A DNA stretch of 43,304 nt from Dyella_B sp035690825 (lineage in GTDB: Bacteria > Pseudomonadota > Gammaproteobacteria > Xanthomonadales > Rhodanobacteraceae). A model generated the notes under the pieces. That model did not search any database, had not been told where the DNA came from, and worked only from the letters and a program-made list of their open reading frames with translations. The stretch is taken from assembly GCF_051954575.1 (NCBI RefSeq), contig NZ_JBQCHP010000072.1:1-43304 (forward strand). The letters run 5' to 3'. Of the stretch, positions 14,685 to 22,937 are shown piece by piece. How positions within the stretch are numbered: the first letter of the stretch is position 1; each line of letters begins with the position of its first letter. The position numbers and the translations under genes were made by a program.

Positions 14685-16115
14685 ATGTCCCAGCTTCGTC
14701 CGACTTATCAAACCGTCTCCGTCTCCGATCGCCGCACCGGAACCGCGCTCAATATCTTTTATCGCGCCGCCGGGCGCGAAGATGCACCCGTCGTGCTGTT
14801 GCTGCATGGCTTTCCGACTTCGAGCCACCAGTACCGCAGCTTGATCGAACGCCTCGCCGACAAATATCGCGTGATAGCACCCGACCTACCTGGATTCGGC
14901 TTCTCGGATGCGCCCGAAGCCAAGCGCTTTGGTTATACGTTCGATCATCTCGCCGAAGTCATCGCCGGATTCACCGATGCCATCGGGCTAATAAGCTACG
15001 CGCTTTACATTTTCGATTATGGCGCGCCGGTTGGTTTCCGGCTTGCTGCGGCTCGCCCCGAACGCGTTTTGGCGTTGATCTCGCAGAACGGCAACGCTTA
15101 TGAAGAAGGCCTCAGTGACGGCTGGAATCCCATCCGCACCTACTGGCAAGATCCCACCGAAGAAAACCGTGCCAACCTGCGTGCGCTTCTGAAATCCGAA
15201 ACAACGTATTTCCAGTACAGCCATGGTGAGGCCGACGCTGCATTGATCGCGCCTGAAAGCTATACGCTGGATCAGCACTTTCTCGATCGGGCCGGCAGCG
15301 ATGAAGTCCAGCTGGACCTGTTCGGCGACTACAAGACCAACGTCGCCAATTATCCCAAGTTTCACGACTATTTCCGTACCCATCGCCCGCCGACACTGGC
15401 GGTTTGGGGCAAGCACGACCCCTTCTTTCTGCCGGCGGGTGCGGAAGCGTTTCGTCGAGATATACCGGACGCCGAAGTTCATTTCATCGACGCTGGGCAC
15501 TTCCCGCTCGAAACGCATCTGGACGAAGTTGCCGGCATCATCCGCAGCTTCCTCGCACGCAAGGTGGACACGGAGCATGGCAGCGCCTTGTTTGGCACTC
15601 TCGGTCCTGCGTCAGTGCCAACTGAGGCCGAGGAGATGCTCGATGGCATGACCGGCATCTTCGGCTTTGTGCCCAATCTCGCTTACGCGCTGGCGGTGGA
15701 ACCGGCGGTATTGGAAGCCTATGCAACCCTGTTGCAGTCCTTGGGCAAGACCTCGCTCGATCCCATTGCCCAACAGGTCGCCATGGTTGCGGCAAGCCGT
15801 GCAAACGCTGCCGATTACGGCATCGCCGTGCACTCGACATGGGCGGCCAAGCTCGGGGCGCCGGCAGCGGTCGTCAAAGCGCTTCGCCATGGCGGTTCAC
15901 TGGAAGATCCCAGGCTCGAGGCTGTTCGCCGCTTTGCCGACGCCATCGCATCAAATCGCACGCAAGTCTCCGATAGCGATATCAAAGCCTTGAAGGCGGC
16001 AGGCCTGGATAGTCGCGCTGCGGTATCCATTGCCATGGCTACCGCAGCGAAGGTACTCGTCAATGCGTTGGCGCACTTGTCTCAAGCGGATATCGACGAG
16101 GGTTTTCGCCAATAG
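14685..16115 (+). CDS. Alpha/beta hydrolase fused to a cysteine-less carboxymuconolactone-decarboxylase-like domain
   Basis: This 476-aa protein combines two domains. Residues 1-295 are an epoxide-hydrolase/haloalkane-dehalogenase-like alpha/beta hydrolase: HGFP (41-44), PDLPGFGFSD, an Asp nucleophile in FDYGAP (Asp111), Asp245 in GKHDPF and His272 in DAGHFPLE. Residues 310-476 resemble the carboxymuconolactone decarboxylase/AhpD fold (GFVPNLAYAL, AMVAASRANAADYGIAVHS). The canonical C-x2-C-x3-H is A376-x2-G379-x3-H383, so both redox cysteines are absent. The layout recalls PcaL-type hydrolase-decarboxylase fusions, but the hydrolase half is of a different subfamily. It is controlled by the divergent TetR. 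A GGAG ribosome site precedes ATG 14685. Confidence 0.85.
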   Translation: MSQLRPTYQTVSVSDRRTGTALNIFYRAAGREDAPVVLLLHGFPTSSHQYRSLIERLADKYRVIAPDLPGFGFSDAPEAKRFGYTFDHLAEVIAGFTDAIGLISYALYIFDYGAPVGFRLAAARPERVLALISQNGNAYEEGLSDGWNPIRTYWQDPTEENRANLRALLKSETTYFQYSHGEADAALIAPESYTLDQHFLDRAGSDEVQLDLFGDYKTNVANYPKFHDYFRTHRPPTLAVWGKHDPFFLPAGAEAFRRDIPDAEVHFIDAGHFPLETHLDEVAGIIRSFLARKVDTEHGSALFGTLGPASVPTEAEEMLDGMTGIFGFVPNLAYALAVEPAVLEAYATLLQSLGKTSLDPIAQQVAMVAASRANAADYGIAVHSTWAAKLGAPAAVVKALRHGGSLEDPRLEAVRRFADAIASNRTQVSDSDIKALKAAGLDSRAAVSIAMATAAKVLVNALAHLSQADIDEGFRQ

Positions 16116-16249
16116 TGGTGACGCATGGGGTGGCGGTGTATCACCAAAGGCCTGCATGTGCGGCGGCATGTTGCGATCCCATATGTTCTGGGCAGTGATC
16201 GACGCAGGTGAAATGCAGGCCGCACGCCAGGACAACGATGGATCGTCAA

Positions 16250-16326
16250 TGGCGCGCCCGGAGGGATTCGAACCCCCGACCAATGGCTTCGGAAGCCACT
16301 ACTCTATCCGGCTGAGCTACGGGCGC
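16250..16326 (-). tRNA. tRNA-Arg (anticodon CCG)
   Basis: On the minus strand this 77-base region folds as a full cloverleaf: acceptor GCGCCCG/CGGGCGC, a four-pair D stem, an anticodon arm with loop TTCCGAA (anticodon CCG, reading CGG), a T arm with loop TTCGAAT, discriminator G and an encoded CCA at 16250-16252. It lies between the hydrolase fusion and the M61 peptidase gene. No attachment-site duplication is visible nearby. Confidence 0.97.
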
Positions 16327-16443
16327 GTGGTGAGCGCTGGCGCGGGTGATCCGGTGGGATGGGCGCCGAGCGGAGGTGGAGTATAGCGGAGGTGGGTGGG
16401 GATGCCCATCGGCTCGATAGGTTTCCGTGAAATGGCGGACTTC

Positions 16444-16485
16444 ACCCCACCCCAATCCTCCCCTACTGCACGTAGGGGAGGGAGC
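16444..16485. repeat. Dispersed GC-rich palindromic repeat (CCTCCCCT...AGGGGAGG family)
   Basis: This copy has the A-CCCC-A-CCCC lead followed by CCTCCCCTACTG-CA-CGTAGGGGAGG. The same pattern recurs at 21777-21804, twice in 26801-26910 and twice in 31112-31236, always between genes. It resembles REP-type elements; no T-run follows, so it is not a simple terminator. Confidence 0.75.
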
Positions 16486-16494
16486 AGATTGCGC

Positions 16495-18399
16495 TTACTT
16501 CGCCTTGATCAGCTGGCTCAAGGTATCCGGCTTGCTGGTGTCGCGTTCCAGGTGCGGATACTTCAGGCCGCCGTGGTAGTCGATGCGCACGGTCTTGTAC
16601 TCATCGAAATTCTTCACCAGCAGTTCCACCGGCTGGTTGCTGTCCTTCGCCGAGGCGGTGACTGCCTCCTTGATCGCATCCGGATCGTAGCTGCGGCCGT
16701 TGACGGCGACGATGGTCATGCCTGGGGAGACACCGGCCTTGAAGGCGGGGCTGTCCCATAGCACGTCGTTGATCGCGCCTTCCTTGCCGATGGACAGGCC
16801 GAGCGAATACATCAGGTCGGCGGTGTGGCGGAAAGATTCGACCGCCTTGATCGCGTCGGAAGGCTTGTCGGTGTAGACCAGCTTCCAGCCATGCGCTTCA
16901 ACGCCGCCGATCAGCGGACCATGGCCGTCCAGGCGCGTGCGCAGGTAGCTCTTCCAGTCATACGGCGCGATGCCGTTGAGCGTGTTGACCACGTCTTCGA
17001 AGGTGTAGGGATCGACATCCCACGCGCCGGGATTCACACCGAAGAAGGCTTTGGCGAAATCGTCGATGCTCTTCTTGCCGCCGCTGAGTGCGCGCAGCTT
17101 GGCGTCCACGTCCAGCCAGATCATCTGGCCGGCAGAGTAGTAATCCTCGCTGGCTTGGTAGTTGCGGTACGGCAGAGGTCGGCGCTGGGCGATGGTGGGA
17201 TCGTTGGTGGTGTCTTGCACGTTGCGCCAGCTCGCCAGGCCCGGACGGCCCTTGTCGTAGGTGGCGGCGACGGCGGCAAGCATGTCCTTGAACTGGTTGT
17301 CGGTCCACAGGCCGGAACGCGCGGCCACTACTTCGCCCCAGAACTGCGTCTGGCCTTCGTACACCCACAGCAGCGAATCGCCCATCGGCACGTTGAAGTT
17401 CGGCGTGGCCAGATCCGCACCGCGGCGATACTTGCCGTCCCATGAGTGGTTGAATTCATGCGAGAGCAAGTCGCGCATCACCCAGCTCTTTTCCCACTCG
17501 GTGAAGTAGCCGGGCGGCGTGCCGTTTTCGCTGGAACGATGATGCTCCAGGCCGTTGCCGCTCATCTTCTCGCTGAGCGAGAGCAAAAAATCGTAGTGAT
17601 TGTAGTGATGCGCGCCGTACAGCTTGTACATCTGCTGCACCAGCTGCTGGTGGATCTTGATCTGCTCGGGCTTGATGTCCAGATACTTCGGATCGTCCGC
17701 TACGATGTTCAGGTGCACCGGCGTGCTTGCGCCGGGATCAAGATCGATGCGCTTGTAGTACTTGCCGGCATAGATCGGCGAGTCGACCAGATCGTCGTAG
17801 TTGATCGATTTGAAATGCACGGCCTCGCCATCCTGCGAGGCGACTTCCAGCGCGGAACCGAACTTCCAGCCGACCGGCAGCTTCACGCTCGGGTCGGTCT
17901 GGATCTGGCGCGCGTAGTAGCCGGCGGGATAGACGGTGACGGCGTTCCACTGCAGGTTGAGCATTTCCGGGGTCATCACCACGCGACCCTGGCGGGTGTC
18001 CTGCGGCGAGAGGAACTGGAAATCCACTTCCACCGAGGTGGCGCCCTGCGGCACGTCGACGTTGAAGGCGTACACGTTGTATTGGTCGCGCGTCCACGGC
18101 AACGTCTGGCCATTGGCCTTCACCACCAAGCCGGCGAACTGGCTGATCGGGCCGGTAGGCGAGTGATGGCCGGGAATCCATTCCGGGTACAGCAGCGTCA
18201 GCGGGCCGGCCGCCGACACCGGGATTGTTTCGTGTACCCGGAACACGCGATGCGCCAGATCGGTGGCGTCCACATCAATCTTCAGCGCACCGGCGCTGTA
18301 GGGAGCGTTCTGTGGCGCCGGCACGTCGGCATGAACGGCCAGGGCGGTGCATCCGAGCACGGTGGCGAGGATGGCGGCGGCAAGCGGGGTGTGTTTCAA
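16495..18399 (-). CDS. M61 family metallopeptidase (glycyl aminopeptidase-like) with PDZ domain
   Basis: This 634-aa exported protease starts at TTG 18399, behind AGGAGACCCCC, which beats the in-frame upstream ATG at 18432. A signal peptide (1-23, ending VHA) is followed by the M61 N-terminal beta domain. The catalytic zinc motif is HEFNH (His314, Glu315, His318), with the third ligand likely the Glu in VYEGQTQFWGE. A C-terminal PDZ domain (about 515-600) contains SPAFKAGVSPGMTIVAVNGRSYD. Family members cleave peptides with N-terminal Gly/Ala in the periplasm. The length fits the family well. Confidence 0.92.
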   Translation of the reverse strand: MKHTPLAAAILATVLGCTALAVHADVPAPQNAPYSAGALKIDVDATDLAHRVFRVHETIPVSAAGPLTLLYPEWIPGHHSPTGPISQFAGLVVKANGQTLPWTRDQYNVYAFNVDVPQGATSVEVDFQFLSPQDTRQGRVVMTPEMLNLQWNAVTVYPAGYYARQIQTDPSVKLPVGWKFGSALEVASQDGEAVHFKSINYDDLVDSPIYAGKYYKRIDLDPGASTPVHLNIVADDPKYLDIKPEQIKIHQQLVQQMYKLYGAHHYNHYDFLLSLSEKMSGNGLEHHRSSENGTPPGYFTEWEKSWVMRDLLSHEFNHSWDGKYRRGADLATPNFNVPMGDSLLWVYEGQTQFWGEVVAARSGLWTDNQFKDMLAAVAATYDKGRPGLASWRNVQDTTNDPTIAQRRPLPYRNYQASEDYYSAGQMIWLDVDAKLRALSGGKKSIDDFAKAFFGVNPGAWDVDPYTFEDVVNTLNGIAPYDWKSYLRTRLDGHGPLIGGVEAHGWKLVYTDKPSDAIKAVESFRHTADLMYSLGLSIGKEGAINDVLWDSPAFKAGVSPGMTIVAVNGRSYDPDAIKEAVTASAKDSNQPVELLVKNFDEYKTVRIDYHGGLKYPHLERDTSKPDTLSQLIKAK

Positions 18400-18712
18400 G
18401 GGGGTCTCCTGGTGCGGCGAAACCGCCAACATGAACGTGAAGGCGGTGTAAGGCCACGATGCTAGCCATGTGCGCGCGCGCCGCTCCCCTGCCAGAGGTC
18501 ACGCGCCGCCTTGCAGTGCCTGGAATTGCCGCCACGCACGGCCGCGCCCGGCACAAAGACAAAACTGAATCGCAAGGGCTGGGCCAATCCCCTGGCAAAG
18601 TTCGGTTCAGGACGGTTGTTACAATCTTGTTACGTCGCGTATCCCCGCGCGACCCCGCGCCGCGACTTCCCCATCGCGGCGCCGGGCCAATAAAAAAGAG
18701 ATGGAGTCCTCC

Positions 18713-19363
18713 ATGAATAAGCTAGCCCTCTCGGCCGCTGTGGCCGCTCTTGCCCTGTCCCCCGTGCTGAGCCAGGCCGCCGCCCCTGCGGATGACGCCA
18801 GCACCGCCACCTACGGCGCCAACGTCAATCCCAACTGGCAAGACAATTTCTTCGTTGCCGGCCAACTCGGCCAGACCCAGGCCCGCACCAGCCTGCTCGA
18901 CCACAACAACAGCGTGTTCCAGAACGTCCGCTTCGGCTGGCGCTGGAACGGCATCGTGGGTCCGGAAGTCGGCTATGTGTATCTGGGCCGCCCCAAGACC
19001 GACGTGTTCGGCGACGGCAGCACCTCGTTCTCCGCCAAGCCGCGTGCGCTGACGGTCGGCGTCAACGCCAAGTACAACGTGTACGAGAACTGGTTCGTCA
19101 CCGCGCATGCCGGTTACCTGCGCTCGAAGACCAAGCTCGATCTGGTGTCGGGTGATGTCGGCGCCAACTACACCACCTACAACAACGGCCTGTATGCGGG
19201 TCTGGGCGTTGGCTATGACCTGACCAAGAACTTCAGCGTCGGCGTCAACTACGACAACTACCGCATCAATACCGGCAACAGCACCAGCGTCGATCACGTC
19301 GGCATCGGCCGCAACCGCGTGAACGTGGCGGCGTATTCGGCGTCGGTGGAATACCGCTTCTGA
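18713..19363 (+). CDS. Outer-membrane beta-barrel protein (OmpA/OmpX-like)
   Basis: This 216-aa protein starts at ATG 18713; GGAG at 18703-18706 decides it over the ATG at 18701. The signal peptide ends SQAAA (about residue 23). The mature part is a small beta-barrel, with alternating aromatic and small residues in FFVAGQLGQTQAR, VRFGWRWNGIVGPEVGYVYLG, WFVTAHAGYLRSKTKLD and YAGLGVGYDLTKNFSVGVNYDNYRI. It ends in the canonical C-terminal aromatic, YRF, recognised by the BAM machinery. An eight-strand OmpA/OmpX-type barrel is likely. A strong terminator closes the unit 37 bp downstream. Confidence 0.82.
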   Translation: MNKLALSAAVAALALSPVLSQAAAPADDASTATYGANVNPNWQDNFFVAGQLGQTQARTSLLDHNNSVFQNVRFGWRWNGIVGPEVGYVYLGRPKTDVFGDGSTSFSAKPRALTVGVNAKYNVYENWFVTAHAGYLRSKTKLDLVSGDVGANYTTYNNGLYAGLGVGYDLTKNFSVGVNYDNYRINTGNSTSVDHVGIGRNRVNVAAYSASVEYRF

Positions 19364-19399
19364 CAAACGCCAACGCGTCGATGCAAGCAACAACAAAAA

Positions 19400-19424
19400 C
19401 CCCCAGGCAACCTGGGGGTTTTTT
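19400..19424 (+). terminator. Rho-independent terminator after the outer-membrane protein gene
   Basis: A perfect 8-bp stem CCCCCAGG-CAA-CCTGGGGG (19400-19418) is followed by TTTTTTG. It lies shortly after the stop of the barrel protein. The next stretch (19425-19750) has no reading frame I trust; it is AT-richer and probably carries the promoter of the next gene. Confidence 0.92.
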
Positions 19425-19750
19425 GTTTTTTTCGAAGCACGTTTCACCGGCGCTGCAAATCATGAGCGAGATGAGCGAGCGAAGACCATCGACCACACAT
19501 CATTTGGATCGATTAACTGTGATGTGACGCGTGACACCTCTGTGAACACTTAAGAATATTTCTGGGTATACGTTTTCATACACACATCGATCATTGCAAT
19601 CGAAATTTGCTTCCACTACGTTGCCGCGGTTCGTCGTGGGGAAAGGATCGTTTTTTGGCGAACGACTTTGTCACGGATATAGGTCGAACGCTTCGGCTTA
19701 TAAGCAAGCATCGCTGACGTGCGCCCGTATGGATCGGGGGAGGGTAATGT

Positions 19751-19850
19751 CCGGCATGCGACAAAGCCTCGTTTTTTAGATCGGAGCAAAGCAAACCAGT
19801 CCCGCTTCAGCGGTAGTGCTGTGGCCTGAAAGCCGCAGGGCGGGTTTTTC
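19751..19850 (+). ncRNA. Possible structured leader RNA upstream of the PKD protein
   Basis: The leader contains GACAAAGCC, GCAAAGCAAACC, a small hairpin CCGC-TTCA-GCGG (19802-19813) and a second hairpin TGTGGC-CTGAAA-GCCGCA (19820-19837). The outer arms CCCGC (19801-19805) and GCGGG (19840-19844) pair just before TTTTT. The mutually exclusive pairings and the T-run 30 bases before the gene suggest attenuation or a riboswitch. The A-rich CAAACC and AAAGCC strings recall the cyclic-di-GMP-I (GEMM) core, but I cannot align the full consensus, so no class is assigned. Confidence 0.35.
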
Positions 19851-19880
19851 TGTTCTCTTCTTTCTTAAATGGGGTAGCAA

Positions 19881-21746
19881 ATGTCCGACTACATGAAGCT
19901 CGGCCTGCTCAAAGCAGCAGCCGTTTCGAGCTTGTTTGTGCTCGCCGCAAGTGCAGCTTTCGCTGCCGGCGATCCTGCGCCACAAGCAAGCACGCCGCAG
20001 ATAAGCAATCCCTACTCGCCAGCTTATGCGCATCCTTACCGGCATGGCGTGGTACCGACGCTGGAGCGGCACGCGAAGATGAAGGCGTACCTGCAACAGA
20101 TCGGTGCAGCCACGGGCCCGGAGACCTTGTCCTTCGGCGGCGGCATCGATGGCATCGGCGTCACCAGCGGCACGCCCAAGGTGTACCTGGTGTTTTACGG
20201 CACCCAATGGGGCACGCAGGGCACGGATGGAAACGGCAATGTCACCTTGTCCAACGATCCCAGCGGTGCTGCGCCCTACCTGCAGAAACTTTTCAAAGGG
20301 CTGGGTACCGGCGGCGAACTGTGGTCTGGCACGATGACGCAATACTGCGACGGCTCGTCGGTGGCTTCGGGTGCAACCTCCTGTCCTTCCGGCGCGCCCT
20401 TGATCGGCTATCCCACCGGCGGCGCGCTGGCCGGCGTGTGGTACGACAACACGCAAGCTTCGCCTTCGGCGGCCACGGCCGCGCAACTGGCACAGGAGGC
20501 GATCAATGCCGCGGCGCATTTCGGCAACACCACCGCCGCTTCGAACCGCTATGTCCAATACGTAATCATCTCGCCCACCGGAACCAATCCCGACAACTGG
20601 CTGACTGGCGGCTTCTGCGCCTGGCACGATTACAACAAAGATGCCGGCGTGAGCTCTCCCTACGGCGATATCGCCTTTACCAACCTGCCGTATGTCTCTG
20701 ACCAGGGCAGCAGTTGCGGCGCAGGCTTCGTCAACGCCGGCAACAATGACGATGGGTTCTCCATCGTCGAAGGCCACGAGTACGCCGAAACCATCACCGA
20801 CCAGAACCCTGCCGGCGGTTGGACCAACACCACCGGCTCGAGCTACAACGGCCAGGAAAATGGTGACGAATGCGCCTGGATCAGTTCCGGCCAGGGCGCC
20901 TCGGCCAATGTGAGCATGGGCACGGGCAGCTTTGCGATGCAAAGTACGTGGTCCAATGACACCAACCGCTGCGATATCTCTCACACCATCGTCAGCGGCG
21001 GCGGCAGTGGCGGCGGTACGCCCACGGCCAATTTCAGCTGTTCGGCCAGCGGCCTCAGCCTGAGCTGCACGGATAGCTCCACCGACAGCGGCGGCACGAT
21101 CAATTCATGGTCGTGGACCTTCGGCGACGGCGGCACCTCCACCGCGCAGAACCCGACGCACACGTATGCCGCCAACGGCACCTACAGCGTGACCGAAACA
21201 GTGAAAGACAGCGCCAGCGGCAAGACCAGCTCGCTGACCAAGTCCTATGCCGTAAGCAGCGGTGGCGGTTCCAGCCAGTTGCTTGTCAACCCAGGTTTTG
21301 AAAGCGGGTCCAGCCCGTGGTCGATGACATCGGGCGTGTACTGCACCAACAGCAGTTGCTCGGGCGAAACCGCGCATAACGGCGCCGGCTTCGCATGGCT
21401 GGACGGTTATGGCAGCAGCCATACCGATACGGTGTCGCAGAGCGTGTCCATTCCCTCGGGCAAGTCCAGCGCAACCTTGCAGTTCTATCTGCATATCGAC
21501 ACGTCCGAGACCACCACCACGACCGCGTATGACACCTTGAAGGTGCAGGTGCTCAGCAGCAGCGGCACGGTGCTGGCCACGCTGGCGACGTTCTCCAACC
21601 TCAACGCCGCATCGGGCTATCAGGTACACAGTTACAACATGACGCCGTACATCGGCAAGACCGTCACGGTGAAATTCACCGGCACGGAAGACACCTCGCT
21701 GCAGACGTCCTTCGTGCTGGATGATGTCAACTTGAACGTGCAGTAG
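19881..21746 (+). CDS. Secreted PKD-domain protein with HExxE motif (possible metalloprotease)
   Basis: This 621-aa exported protein starts at ATG 19881 (ATG 19893 is an alternative). The signal peptide is residues 1-29, ending FAA. The large N-terminal module (about 90-370) contains VYLVFYGTQWG, FCAWHDYN and SIVEGHEYAETITDQ. The His299-Glu300-x2-Glu303 pattern suggests a metal site, possibly a protease, but this is not proven. A PKD domain follows (about 380-457), with WSWTFGDGGTS and PTHTYAANGTYSVTETV. A C-terminal carbohydrate-binding-like beta-sandwich (about 465-621) begins LLVNPGFESG. The architecture is typical of secreted degradative enzymes. It may be controlled by the structured leader. 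Confidence 0.78.
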   Translation: MSDYMKLGLLKAAAVSSLFVLAASAAFAAGDPAPQASTPQISNPYSPAYAHPYRHGVVPTLERHAKMKAYLQQIGAATGPETLSFGGGIDGIGVTSGTPKVYLVFYGTQWGTQGTDGNGNVTLSNDPSGAAPYLQKLFKGLGTGGELWSGTMTQYCDGSSVASGATSCPSGAPLIGYPTGGALAGVWYDNTQASPSAATAAQLAQEAINAAAHFGNTTAASNRYVQYVIISPTGTNPDNWLTGGFCAWHDYNKDAGVSSPYGDIAFTNLPYVSDQGSSCGAGFVNAGNNDDGFSIVEGHEYAETITDQNPAGGWTNTTGSSYNGQENGDECAWISSGQGASANVSMGTGSFAMQSTWSNDTNRCDISHTIVSGGGSGGGTPTANFSCSASGLSLSCTDSSTDSGGTINSWSWTFGDGGTSTAQNPTHTYAANGTYSVTETVKDSASGKTSSLTKSYAVSSGGGSSQLLVNPGFESGSSPWSMTSGVYCTNSSCSGETAHNGAGFAWLDGYGSSHTDTVSQSVSIPSGKSSATLQFYLHIDTSETTTTTAYDTLKVQVLSSSGTVLATLATFSNLNAASGYQVHSYNMTPYIGKTVTVKFTGTEDTSLQTSFVLDDVNLNVQ

Positions 21747-21776
21747 GCGCTACGCATCAGGTGCACGAATGACGGT

Positions 21777-21804
21777 TCCCTCCCCTGCATGCAGGGGAGG
21801 GAAC
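21777..21804. repeat. Perfect 28-bp palindromic repeat
   Basis: Both 14-base arms (TTCCCTCCCCTGCA and its complement) meet at 21790/21791 without mismatch. It belongs to the CCTCCCCT...AGGGGAGG repeat family seen elsewhere in the window, and lies 30 bp after the PKD gene. It may stabilise the 3' end of that transcript. Confidence 0.8.
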
Positions 21805-21871
21805 CGATCGCGGCAAGCTGAGGTTCGACGCTGCAAGTGAAGCGCCATCTGCCGGCATCATTGCCAAGCCC

Positions 21872-21898
21872 TAAAGTTTGTTCCGCCCAGGCCGATAG
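21872..21898 (+). promoter_or_regulatory. Sigma-28 (FliA) promoter, copy 1
   Basis: TAAAGTTT (21872-21879), 11-bp spacer, GCCGATAG (21891-21898). This equals the enterobacterial FliA consensus TAAAGTTT-N11-GCCGATAA at 15 of 16 positions. The start codon of the first duplicated gene is 54 bp downstream. Confidence 0.88.
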
Positions 21899-21951
21899 TC
21901 CTTATCTGGCTGCTCTTCGCAGCATATTTCCCCTCCCCGTAAGGACTGATC

Positions 21952-22314
21952 ATGAAAACCGTACTCGCCGCGGCCTTGTTGCTGGCCGCACCTATCGCCG
22001 CTCATGCCGCCTGCTCCGCCACCGATTTTGCGATCCAGGACGTCAAAGTCGCTTCGGTAGGCACCGGTGTCGCCACGCGCCTTAGCGTGAAAGGCAAACT
22101 GGTGAACAACTGCGCATCGCCTGCCGCCGCCCAGGTTCGCCTGGATGCGAAGGACGGTTCCGGCAATGTGCTCGCTTCCAAGGTGGGCTGGCCTGCCGGC
22201 ACCACCAATGTCAGCCCCGGCCAGTCGGTGGATTTCGATCTGGGTCGCCTGCTGCATTACCAGTCGGACATGCAGAGCTACTCGCTCAGCGTGGTCGACG
22301 TGAAAGCCTGGTAA
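21952..22314 (+). CDS. Duplicated 120-aa secreted protein, copy 1
   Basis: This small exported protein has a signal peptide (cleavage likely after AHA, residue 19) and a mature domain of about 100 residues with two cysteines (Cys21 and Cys54), which may form a disulfide. Predicted beta-strands (FAIQDVKVASVG, ATRLSVKGKLVNN, QVRLDAKDGSGNVLASK, SYSLSVVDVKAW) suggest an Ig-like/FxLYD-type fold, in which a conserved glycine-rich turn follows an Asn-Cys pair. No function is known to me. It has its own sigma-28 promoter and terminator, which implies expression with late flagellar and chemotaxis genes. AAGGA sits six bases before ATG. Confidence 0.85.
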   Translation: MKTVLAAALLLAAPIAAHAACSATDFAIQDVKVASVGTGVATRLSVKGKLVNNCASPAAAQVRLDAKDGSGNVLASKVGWPAGTTNVSPGQSVDFDLGRLLHYQSDMQSYSLSVVDVKAW

Positions 22315-22348
22315 GCCTTTTTCAAGCATCGATATTGCGTGTGAACCT

Positions 22349-22384
22349 GCCGACGGTGCTAGCCCACACCGTCGGCTTTTTTTT
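22349..22384 (+). terminator. Rho-independent terminator, copy 1
   Basis: A perfect 10-bp stem GCCGACGGTG (22349-22358) pairs with CACCGTCGGC (22367-22376) around an 8-base loop, followed by eight T. The sequence is identical to the terminator of copy 2. Confidence 0.95.
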
Positions 22385-22462
22385 GCTTGTTCGCAAGCCG
22401 GGATAATCTTCTGGACATTACCGTGCGTGCATGTATTGCAATGCCCGGATCGTCACCACCGC

Positions 22463-22489
22463 TAAAGTTCGCCCCGTTCGGGCCGATAG
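22463..22489 (+). promoter_or_regulatory. Sigma-28 (FliA) promoter, copy 2
   Basis: TAAAGTTC (22463-22470), 11-bp spacer, GCCGATAG (22482-22489). The -35, spacer length and -10 are kept while most of the spacer and the upstream sequence differ from copy 1, which argues for selection on the promoter. Confidence 0.86.
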
Positions 22490-22539
22490 TCCTTACAAGC
22501 CGGTTTTTCCTAGTCACCTGGCCCTGTAAGGACTGACCC

Positions 22540-22902
22540 ATGAAAATCCTACTCGCCGCTACTGTTTTGCTGGTCGCACCCATCACGGCCCACGCCGCCT
22601 GCGCCGCCACCGATTTCGCGATCCAGGACGTCAAGGTCGCCGCCGTCGGCACCGGTATCGCCACGCGCCTGAGCGTGAAAGGCAAGCTGGTCAACAACTG
22701 CACATCCGCGGCTGCCGCGCAGATCCGCCTGGATGCGAAGGACGGCTCCGGCAACGTGCTCGCCTCCAAGATGGGCTGGCCTGCCGGCACCACCAACATC
22801 AGCCCCGGTCAATCGGTGGATTTCGACCTGGGCCGCCTGCTGCATTACCAGTCGGACATGCAGAGCTACTCGCTCAGCGTGGTCGATGTGAAAGCCTGGT
22901 AA
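22540..22902 (+). CDS. Duplicated 120-aa secreted protein, copy 2
   Basis: This paralogue of the preceding gene is the same length with 14 substitutions, mostly conservative (for example V40I, V62I, V78M, V87I) or within the signal peptide. Both cysteines are kept (Cys21, Cys54), as is the C-terminal LLHYQSDMQSYSLSVVDVKAW region. It is an independent unit with its own sigma-28 promoter and terminator. Retention of both promoters and both reading frames suggests dose or functional divergence rather than decay. The mature protein is presumably periplasmic or extracellular; function is unknown. Confidence 0.85.
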   Translation: MKILLAATVLLVAPITAHAACAATDFAIQDVKVAAVGTGIATRLSVKGKLVNNCTSAAAAQIRLDAKDGSGNVLASKMGWPAGTTNISPGQSVDFDLGRLLHYQSDMQSYSLSVVDVKAW

Positions 22903-22937
22903 GCCTTTTTTCAAGCATCGATATTGCGTGTGAACCT

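Noticed and set aside
16250..16326. tRNA-Arg as an integration site for a genomic island
   Set aside because: I see no integrase and no repeat of the tRNA 3' end within the window.
21897..21947. SD-sequestering hairpin (AGTCCTTA with TAAGGACT) in both duplicated genes
   Set aside because: The 5' arm overlaps the end of the sigma-28 -10 box, so most of it would lie upstream of the transcription start and be absent from the mRNA.
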